Assembly: GCA_009842325.1 (NCBI GenBank)
Contig: VYFQ01000002.1
Span: forward strand, 1-64,000
From: Acidimicrobiaceae bacterium
GTDB taxonomy: Bacteria > Actinomycetota > Acidimicrobiia > Acidimicrobiales > Aldehydirespiratoraceae
Direction: 5' to 3'
DNA length: 64,000 nt
The notes beneath the pieces were generated by a model. The model worked only from the letters and a program-made list of their open reading frames with translations. It had not been told where the DNA came from and searched no databases. Positions 58,858-64,000 of the stretch are shown here, piece by piece. The position numbers were made by a program, and so were the translations under genes. Numbering within the stretch: position 1 is the first letter of the stretch; the number at the start of each line of letters is the position of its first letter.

Positions 58858-59184
58858 CCAACACTCAATACGGCCGATACGGGCGTTGACTTTGTCGATA
58901 CGGGCGTTGGCATCGTCGATGCGGCCACCTTGTCGTGACTCGGAGGCCGCGATCTCGACCATGAGATGTCCTTTGGTCACCTTGAGTTCACCCCGAAGCG
59001 ACTTCTCTCCGGTCTGGACGTGCCGATGCAGCCGCTCTTCGCTGGCTTTGATGTCCTCTTTGCTGGCGATCTGGTCCCATCCACTCGGAGGCAACTGGTC
59101 CATCAGGATCCTCGCCGCCTCTTGGCCGATCGCGTTGGTCAACTGGTCGTGCAGCGTCGTCCGCTGTGTCTCGTTCATCGCCAT
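58828..59184 (-). CDS. Small coiled-coil protein, unknown function
   Basis: 118 residues. A predicted helical N-terminal part (NETQRTTLHDQLTNAIGQEAARILMDQLP), then a heptad-rich coiled coil (SKEDIKASEERLHRHVQTGEKSLRGELK and a later RIDDANARIDKVNARIGRIE repeat). It resembles DUF1640-like short coiled-coil proteins frequent in Acidimicrobiia, though I cannot name a function. ATG 59184 has GGAGGGG about 9 nt upstream. The last 30 nt overlap the convergent SDR gene. Confidence 0.65.
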   Translation of the reverse strand: MAMNETQRTTLHDQLTNAIGQEAARILMDQLPPSGWDQIASKEDIKASEERLHRHVQTGEKSLRGELKVTKGHLMVEIAASESRQGGRIDDANARIDKVNARIGRIECWSGGDGGLGG

Positions 59185-59254
59185 GGTGGCGTCCCCTCCG
59201 CTCGATGGTCCCTTCGACTAGCGGGGAGCCTCGGAAGGTGCTCCCGATTTGCTG

Positions 59255-59397
59255 TCGAACACGTTAGTATATTTTTAGTGACCTGAAAGAAGTTGAAGAT
59301 TGTATGATAGCATGTTATTGCTTTAATAGTGATGAACAAGCAAGGCCGTCACGGGAGCGGCGGGCCTAGCTGCTAGCAATTCTGATAGCATCGGGTG
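59255..59397. other. AT-rich intergenic island before the CcdA/MazF-like module
   Basis: Between 59255 and 59335 the sequence is strongly AT-rich (TTAGTATATTTTTAGTG, TGTATGATAGCATGTTATTG), unlike the rest of the window. TGATAGCAT occurs twice, at about 59304 and again at 59383, just before the antitoxin start. The repeated word could be an operator of the toxin-antitoxin module. No gene is visible here. Confidence 0.5.
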
Positions 59398-59607
59398 ATG
59401 GCAACGACTAGGACGACCTTTACATTGGACGAGAGGCTGGCTGAGCGGGCGCGGCAGCTCAACGTCAACATCTCGGCGGCGGCCCGTGAAGGTGTCGCGG
59501 CCGCGGTGAAGCGGGCCATGGGTGAGGCGGACCGGATGGCTTACCAGCGATTCCCGGAGCAGCCCGACGACTTCTGGGACGACGCCGAGGCGTGGGGAGC
59601 CGAATGA
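59398..59607 (+). CDS. Ribbon-helix-helix antitoxin (CcdA-like)
   Basis: 69 residues. A short RHH: TRTTFTLDERLAERARQLNVNIS followed by AAREGVAAAVKRAMGEADR, as in CcdA/MazE-type antitoxins, and an acidic C-terminal tail (PEQPDDFWDDAEAWGAE) that would neutralise the toxin. ATG 59398 preferred over the adjacent GTG 59395. The stop overlaps the MazF-like start by 4 nt (ATGA). Confidence 0.85.
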   Translation: MATTRTTFTLDERLAERARQLNVNISAAAREGVAAAVKRAMGEADRMAYQRFPEQPDDFWDDAEAWGAE

Positions 59608-59912
59608 ACCGGGGTGAGGTGTGGTGGGCCCAGATCGGACACAAGAGACGCCCGGTGCTGGTGCTCACTCGCCCCGAGGTCATCGACATACGCGAACTGA
59701 TCACCGTCGCCGAGATCACCACCGCAGTTCGGGGCCTCGCAGTCGAGGTCCCACTGCCGGAGTCCGTTCCCGGACTTGTCGTCGGATCAGTGGTGAACTG
59801 CGACGGGCTGCACACCGTGCGCCGCTCGTCAATGTCGGATCCCGCAGGCGAGATAGACGATCGAACCATGCGGGCCGTGTGCGGTGCCGTCACCTACGCT
59901 CTCGGCTGCTAG
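59604..59912 (+). CDS. MazF/PemK-like endoribonuclease toxin
   Basis: 102 residues. MazF fold with MNRGEVWWAQIGHKRRPVLVLTR at the start (RGEVWW and the RPVLVL strand are family hallmarks) and VVNCDGLHTVRRSSM near the middle. MazF toxins cut mRNA at short sequences. Second gene of the module after the RHH antitoxin, the typical order. A CcdB fold is an alternative, but the N-terminal strand favours MazF/PemK. Confidence 0.88.
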   Translation: MNRGEVWWAQIGHKRRPVLVLTRPEVIDIRELITVAEITTAVRGLAVEVPLPESVPGLVVGSVVNCDGLHTVRRSSMSDPAGEIDDRTMRAVCGAVTYALGC

Positions 59913-60016
59913 GCGGGGTTGGCGCTAGCTGTCGCCGTCGTACCATGCGGGCGTAACGGTTGGCTGGAAGGTCTCCGGCCGAGCGACCCATCCGCAAGAT
60001 GAGAGGTGGTGACCTG

Positions 60017-60466
60017 ATGCTCACTCAGGGACTCGACCATGTGGCCGTCATTACCAACGACTCCGACCGGCTCCAGGCGTTCTACATCGAGATGTTCGGG
60101 GCCACCGTGGAGTTCGACGGTGAGGAGTTCCCCGGCGGGCCTCGCATGACCGTCATCAACGTCGGTCCGGCCACCGAGCTGAACGTCTTCGAGATCGACG
60201 GCAACAACCAGGCCGACCACCAGACGCCCATGTTCGGCCGGGGCCGGCTCGACCACATCGGCCTGCACGCGGCCAGCCTTGAGGACTTCGGCGAGATCCG
60301 CTCCAGGCTCACGGCTGCTGGGGCTACCGACGGAACCGTCACCGACTTCGGCCGTAAGCTCAGCCTGTTCTTCAGGGATCCCGACCGGATGGAGTGCGAG
60401 GTGCTGGTGTCCAACCCCGAACCGGGTCAAGTCCCGATCGGCAGCGCCTCCCACCTTTACACCTAG
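60017..60466 (+). CDS. VOC family protein (glyoxalase/bleomycin resistance-like)
   Basis: 149 residues, one vicinal-oxygen-chelate domain: GLDHVAVITNDSDRLQAFYIEMFGA, FEIDGNNQADHQTPMFGRGRLDHIGLHAASLEDFG in the metal half (His in DHIGL), and LSLFFRDPDRMECEVLV with the closing Glu. Such proteins are metal-dependent isomerases, dioxygenases or binding proteins; the specific role is unknown. ATG 60017 preferred over 59960 because GAGAGGTGGTG precedes it. Confidence 0.88.
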   Translation: MLTQGLDHVAVITNDSDRLQAFYIEMFGATVEFDGEEFPGGPRMTVINVGPATELNVFEIDGNNQADHQTPMFGRGRLDHIGLHAASLEDFGEIRSRLTAAGATDGTVTDFGRKLSLFFRDPDRMECEVLVSNPEPGQVPIGSASHLYT

Positions 60467-60647
60467 CCCGGCCGTAGGGGCAGCCCGGGCTGCACTAGCG
60501 GCCTCCGGCTCCGTCAGCAACTCATCCGTGGCCTATGGCTCGATGCGGTTGACCGTGGGATCGGGCTGAAGCTGCCATCGAAGCACGAGGTGTCGCGCGG
60601 CCTCAAGGAGACCCTCGGGGCTGAGTTCAGCCGAGGCCACCGCGGTC
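60467..60647. other. Short intergenic stretch with a possible 35-residue minus-strand frame
   Basis: No clear gene. On the minus strand, GTG 60640 to TAG 60533 could encode about 35 residues (ELSPEGLLEAARHLVLRW in the middle), 7 nt after the upstream gene's stop. Codon pattern looks plausible, but there is no ribosome site or recognisable family. It may equally be a frameshifted tail of the hypothetical gene at 60648. Confidence 0.25.
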
Positions 60648-60962
60648 TCAGGCGGCTTGAAGCTGCTCGCCCCGCTGGTGGGCGGGTTCGGCGATTTCGT
60701 CTGGTGTGCGGAACAGGCAGAGCGTCGTCCTCGCGCGGCCGACAGCGTTCCGTGTCCGTTCCTCGTAGTTGTCGAGCACCTTCAGCGGCCACGACTCGCC
60801 GTTCGGTGACGGAAGCTCCCATGTCACGATGACGATCCACTCGTCAACGAAGTTGAAGTCGGGCTCCACGGACAGGTAGCGGACTCGTGCGTCGTCGCCC
60901 TCCGAGCAGAGAGCCCTGTTGAGTTCTTGGAGACTCTGCAACGTCTCCCTGTAGGTTTCCAT
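60648..60962 (-). CDS. Hypothetical protein
   Basis: 104 residues; no family recognised. Helical start (ETYRETLQSLQELNRALCSEG), then a beta-rich middle with several Trp (VDEWIVIVTWELPSPNGESW) and a helical end. ATG 60962 follows a good -10, TATATT (60974-60969), by 6 nt, supporting a real, leaderless gene. It may belong to the mobile/defence part of the window at the right end. Interpretation uncertain. Confidence 0.6.
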   Translation of the reverse strand: METYRETLQSLQELNRALCSEGDDARVRYLSVEPDFNFVDEWIVIVTWELPSPNGESWPLKVLDNYEERTRNAVGRARTTLCLFRTPDEIAEPAHQRGEQLQAA

Positions 60963-61098
60963 GAAGTGAATATACATGAAAATAGCTGTGATGGCGCGCT
61001 CGATGAGAAAGCACTCAGACGGGCCAGCCTGGGCCGATTTCCGACCCAACTGGCGGGGCGGCTGGGTTGTCGGTGTGGCGCGATCCGGACCCGAGTGA

Positions 61099-61788
61099 TC
61101 AACTGCGAGGCTTGCGCCGGGTGATGAGCAACCAAGTTCCGGCCATGATCAGGATTGCCACAGCAAAGACCTGTGGCCCACAGCCGTTGGACGCTGTGGA
61201 TGCGTGCTGTCGACGAGTGCTGCCTGCCTGCGACCGGCCGGATCGGTGGCCTCGGGGGTGGTGGCGGTCAGCCGGGGAATCGCCGTGCTCGATCCATTCC
61301 TCTAGTCGCTCCTTGGCGTCCCAGGCCTTGCCCCGTAACTGTTGGATGGTGCTGCGCAGGTAGCTGTGCTCGGAAGCGTCGGCGACGGTCATCATCTCGA
61401 CGTTCTCGTGCAGTCCGGCCATGGTGAGATTGGCCGACCCGACCAGAAAGGCCTGCGGGTCTCCAGCGTGGTCGCAGGCGGCCCAGACCTTGAGGTGGGC
61501 CTCGGAGCGCCCCTGTTTGGAGCGGTCGGTGCGGTACCAGTTGAGCACGGTCACGTCGCTGCGCTGAACGAAGCCGAGAGCGGTGTGGCGGTGGGCGTCG
61601 GTGGCCTTCGCGAAGTTGCGGCTCTTCATGTCGCCGATGAGCAGGGTCACCGGCCGACCCCGGGAGCGTTCGGCCAGCCACACGATCCCAGCCACACTCG
61701 CCGATCCCACGCACACCACCAGGGGCCCCGTCGGATACGCGGCCAGGAACCGCTCCACTCGCTTTGCCGCAGTGTCGCTGAGTGCCAC
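61099..61788 (-). CDS. Phospholipase D-like (HKD) protein with C-terminal membrane helix
   Basis: 229 residues. The PLD half-site is clear: EAHLKVWAACD (HxK) and FLVGSANLTMAGLHEN (GSxN), so it is a single-HKD protein that would act as a dimer. The C-terminal end has one membrane helix (about 207-224, VFAVAILIMAGTWLLI) followed by basic residues. Single-HKD proteins include restriction and anti-phage nucleases. GTG 61788. It is divergent from a decayed HNH copy; a decayed copy of its own 5' end lies at 62485-62556. Confidence 0.8.
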   Translation of the reverse strand: MALSDTAAKRVERFLAAYPTGPLVVCVGSASVAGIVWLAERSRGRPVTLLIGDMKSRNFAKATDAHRHTALGFVQRSDVTVLNWYRTDRSKQGRSEAHLKVWAACDHAGDPQAFLVGSANLTMAGLHENVEMMTVADASEHSYLRSTIQQLRGKAWDAKERLEEWIEHGDSPADRHHPRGHRSGRSQAGSTRRQHASTASNGCGPQVFAVAILIMAGTWLLITRRKPRS

Positions 61789-61909
61789 GAGCCGGAGACT
61801 CTACACTTCGATCCGGTCGCCTACTGCTGCTAACAACGCGTTGGATTGTTCGGAGCGGATAGCGCAAGCAGGTGAGCACGGACGGGGGTCGAGACAGCTC
61901 GCACGTCCG

Positions 61910-62120
61910 ATGGCTGGGTTGACCAAACTCCCGGTCGATCAGGCGCTTCACGCGGCAAGCGACAAGGACGCCCGAGCCCCCTTACAAGCCGCTGCTGCTG
62001 TTGTGGCCAATCGGCTGGCTGGCCGGAGGGCGGCCCGCATGGTGTCGTTCAGGGCGCCATCAACGATTCTGGGCAAGGTACCGCTCCGAAGGGCTGCGAT
62101 ACCGTTTCGACGGTCATAGC
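61910..62120 (+). pseudogene. Decayed 5' fragment of a second HNH endonuclease gene
   Basis: DNA around 61961-62045 matches the intact HNH gene near 62712-62790: it translates in pieces as YKPLLLLWPIGWLAGG, against YKPLLLLWLIGRVAGG. An extra base near 61980 (CCCCCTTACAAG instead of CGCCCTACAAG) shifts the frame. Upstream, CCGATGGCTGGGTTG and GTCGATC also align with the intact copy. Its position relative to the PLD start mirrors that of the intact gene. Confidence 0.75.
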
Positions 62121-62484
62121 GCTACTTTTTCGACGGTAGATGAGCTACCGGATCGACGCATGCCCACACCGGCGTCTCCCAGCGACAGCGGCGTACAGGA
62201 CAGCGTGGGGACGGACCCGCGGATGCTGATGGCCCAAGAGTTCCTGGTGCTCGCCGCCTTCATTGCGGGCCTGCTCGACGATCTCACCGACGCCCCACCC
62301 GACTGGCAACCGCCGACAGACGGATCAAGACGTTGCAGCGCTTGGCGACAGTACGAGAGCAACTGGTACGCGGAGTGGCTCTGAACTTGACGATCGCGGC
62401 AGGAATGCAGGACGAGACCGGCGACCGGGGCCGCCCCATAGGATTCTCATCAAGCCAGAACTGACCGCCAGGCCAGCGGCCATC

Positions 62485-62556
62485 GGGCGTAGGCCTGTCC
62501 GGGTGTACGGCCAGGAACCGCCCCACTCGGTCCGCGGCGGTGTCGCGGAACGCCAT
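62485..62556 (-). pseudogene. Decayed 5' fragment of a second PLD-like gene
   Basis: From ATG 62556 on the minus strand the frame reads MAFRDTAADRVGRFLAVHP, clearly homologous to MALSDTAAKRVERFLAAYP at the start of the intact PLD-like gene (61788). Homology then stops and the frame continues as unrelated sequence. The DNA before the start (AGCCTGGGACTCTA) also matches that before the intact gene (AGCCGGAGACTCTA). Confidence 0.8.
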
Positions 62557-62614
62557 CAGCCTGGGACTCTATGATGCGGCGCAGTCGAACGGCAGGCGGG
62601 GTCAAGCGGAGCCG

Positions 62615-63544
62615 ATGGAAGCAGAAGGCGCCAACGAAGCTGAAGCGGCCAGCGAAGCCGACTATTGGGTTGGGAAGGTCAAGTCGATCCGGCGGTACAA
62701 GGTCAAAGACCACGACAAGCGCGCGCCCTACAAGCCGCTCCTGCTGTTGTGGCTCATAGGCCGTGTGGCCGGCGGGTTGCCGGGCCGCGTGGCGTACCGG
62801 GAAGCGGAGGCCGAACTGCGGCCCTTGCTGTACAAGCATCCTGTGGGCAGTTCGAGACCCAAGGTCGAGAACCCCTTCGTGTACCTGGCCAGCGATCCGC
62901 ACCTTTGGCGCGTCGAGGACACCGTCGGCGACGATGTGGCGCGCATGGACCGGCGCAAGAAGATGAGCCCGCCGTTTCTCCGGGCCGAGGCGACCGGCGT
63001 GCTCGCCCCCCAGTTCGAGTTGGCCATGCACGATCCTGGAGTGCGATCAGCGGTGGTGAACGCTCTGCTGCACATGGAGTTCCCCGAGACACTGCACGAA
63101 GAGATCCTCCGGGACGCGAATCTTGGCCACGTGGTGGCGGTTGAGCAGGCTGCCCGCGATCCGAGGTTCAGGAGCACGGTGTTGCGGGCCTACGAGGATC
63201 GCTGCTCCTTCTGCGGCTACGACCTGCGGCTCGACGGCTCCCCGGTGGGGATCGAAGCTGCTCACGTGCAGATGCGCACCCGAGGCGGACCCGACCGCAT
63301 CGAGAACGGATTGGCCTTGTGCGTGCAGCACCACCGCCTATTCGATGGCGGGGCGCTCGGACTTGACCAAGATCACCGGATCCTGGTGAGCGAGCGCCTG
63401 AACCTCAGCGATCACGATGTAGCCGCCCGCATCAGGCGCCTCGTCGGTCAGCGGATACGCCGACCGCTGCGCCGCTACAGCCTCCCGGCACCCGAGCACA
63501 TTGACTGGCACTCCGAGAACATCTTCAAGCCCCACGCCCGCTAG
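62615..63544 (+). CDS. HNH endonuclease with putative phosphorothioate-DNA-binding domain
   Basis: 309 residues. The N-terminal domain opens RRYKVKDHDKRAPYKPLLLLW, the conserved block of sulfur-binding (SBD) domains of ScoMcrA/SprMcrA-type enzymes that recognise phosphorothioate DNA. The C-terminal HNH has CSFCGYDLRLDG (zinc Cys pair), GIEAAHVQMRTRGGPD (His), NGLALCVQHHRLFDGG (Asn and His). It would cut phosphorothioate-modified or otherwise marked foreign DNA (type IV restriction). ATG 62615 has GCGGAG just upstream. Divergent partner is a decayed PLD-like copy. SBD assignment is from motif similarity only. Confidence 0.82.
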   Translation: MEAEGANEAEAASEADYWVGKVKSIRRYKVKDHDKRAPYKPLLLLWLIGRVAGGLPGRVAYREAEAELRPLLYKHPVGSSRPKVENPFVYLASDPHLWRVEDTVGDDVARMDRRKKMSPPFLRAEATGVLAPQFELAMHDPGVRSAVVNALLHMEFPETLHEEILRDANLGHVVAVEQAARDPRFRSTVLRAYEDRCSFCGYDLRLDGSPVGIEAAHVQMRTRGGPDRIENGLALCVQHHRLFDGGALGLDQDHRILVSERLNLSDHDVAARIRRLVGQRIRRPLRRYSLPAPEHIDWHSENIFKPHAR

Positions 63545-63672
63545 TCGTTGCGCAGAGGAGGCGTGTGACGGTGGCGGGCAAGAAAATCGGCTAGGGGCAT
63601 AGCGGTGAGGTGGGGCCTGTCCCGACCTAGCCTGCGCTCATCCCGGGCCTGAATCCGGGGCCGGATGCTCGC

Positions 63673-64000
63673 CTATTCTATGATGGGTTCGGCGAGTTGA
63701 CCGATACCCCCCTGGTTGACGAACGCCTCTCGGAGTCCGTTGAGTGCTTCGTTGCTGAGTTCCTGACCAAGCCAATAGGCGATAACCCGTGAGGCAAAGT
63801 TGACGGCGGACTTGCCGAATAGCATCCGTTCACCATTCATCAACACCTGCTGCCACCGTGTATCGTCCGTTCGCCAACTCAACCGATTTGCGCGGTCGCA
63901 TGCCTCTGAGAGGCTCACACGAATACCAGTTTCTGTGTCCTCATCACATAGTTGAACTAGCGCCTGTATCAGTGCCCATTGTGCTACTGGCTTGCCGAGG
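63673..64000 (-). CDS. Partial gene, DndB/DGQHR-like C-terminus (runs off the window)
   Basis: About 108 C-terminal residues are in the window and the frame stays open to the right edge, so the N-terminus lies beyond it. An internal GTG at 63918 is not the true start. The segment NRLSWRTDDTRWQQVLMNG, then a Lys and FASRVIAYWLGQELSNEAL, resembles the C-terminus of DGQHR-domain proteins such as DndB, which regulates phosphorothioate DNA modification. That would match the neighbouring putative phosphorothioate-dependent endonuclease. The similarity is short, so the name is tentative. Confidence 0.45.
   Translation of the reverse strand, partial: LGKPVAQWALIQALVQLCDEDTETGIRVSLSEACDRANRLSWRTDDTRWQQVLMNGERMLFGKSAVNFASRVIAYWLGQELSNEALNGLREAFVNQGGIGQLAEPIIE

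Larger units (their letters stand above)
61789..62614. other. Relic region between the PLD-like and HNH genes
   Basis: This 826-bp stretch lacks an intact gene. It holds a frameshifted copy of the HNH gene 5' part (about 61907-62045) and a copy of the PLD-like 5' end (62485-62556, minus strand). Between them (62120-62480) are short open stretches in changing frames (one reads ADRRIKTLQRLATVREQLV) that look like further decayed coding sequence of unknown origin. Confidence 0.7.

Noticed and set aside
60533..60640. 35-residue minus-strand frame as a separate gene
   Set aside because: Too short, no ribosome site and no homology; noted only within the intergenic entry.
62160..62384. 74-residue plus-strand open frame in the relic region
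   Set aside because: No ribosome site, no family, and the surrounding sequence shifts frame repeatedly; more likely decayed sequence.

Overview
The window is uniformly GC-rich, densely coded actinobacterial chromosome. Two F420-type LLM-fold oxidoreductases, a WXG100 protein with an FtsK/EssC-type ATPase, a pyrrolysine-free MttB-superfamily protein, an RskA-type anti-sigma factor, acyl-CoA catabolic enzymes and many apparently leaderless promoters point to Actinomycetota. The gene mix fits an Acidimicrobiia-like lineage, but that assignment is inference. No rRNA, tRNA or CRISPR array was seen.

Layout. 0.2-1.6 kb: macrodomain protein and SAM methyltransferase. 1.6-7.6 kb: catabolic block (amidase, FAD-dependent amine oxidase-like enzyme and zinc dehydrogenase on the minus strand; divergent LLM oxidoreductase and enoyl-CoA hydratase). 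7.7-12.3 kb: a minimal type VII secretion pair, a WXG100 protein and a 1396-residue FHA-FtsK ATPase. 12.3-14.7 kb: enoyl-CoA hydratase and MttB-family methyltransferase. 14.8-18.1 kb: ferric-iron ABC binding protein and permease, then bacterioferritin. 18.1-21.5 kb: S9 peptidase and a DUF1214-like protein. 21.7-25.9 kb: a tightly coupled minus-strand operon of fatty acid hydroxylase, GH3-family amide synthetase, enolase-superfamily enzyme and a four-helix membrane protein. 26.0-29.5 kb: VapBC and modABC. 29.6-38.6 kb: MscS channel, FAH hydrolase, O-methyltransferase, DUF1295 protein, photolyase, SLH-SGNH secreted protein, FabH and a fasciclin lipoprotein. 38.7-39.9 kb: ECF sigma factor and RskA-like anti-sigma factor. 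40-48.3 kb: small membrane protein, LLM enzyme, RCC1-like repeat protein, two acyl-CoA synthetases and a P450. 48.5-52.1 kb: glcDEF. 52.3-58.9 kb: vWA lipoprotein, PadR with a membrane protein, fungal-type cytosine deaminase, serine hydrolase, HicB-like protein and SDR. 58.8-64 kb: small genes, a CcdA/MazF-like module, a VOC protein, then an apparent defence locus: PLD-like protein, a decayed duplicate, an HNH endonuclease resembling phosphorothioate-dependent enzymes, and a truncated gene with DndB-like features.

The most unusual material is small-scale. (1) A divergent PLD-like/HNH gene pair was duplicated in tandem and the two copies decayed reciprocally. (2) A palindromic element with TTCTGT/ACAGAA ends occurs twice in tandem after glcF and once in frame inside the S9 peptidase. 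(3) The junctions of two transporter operons (iron binding protein-permease and modB-modC) were each pulled apart by a tandem duplication that destroyed a 4-bp stop/start overlap; both share a 15-bp core. (4) A 138-bp imperfect inverted repeat lies before the fasciclin gene. (5) A second copy of the photolyase 3' end lies 5.6 kb away. (6) A TANNNT hexamer sits 6-9 nt before many start codons, implying widespread leaderless transcription.
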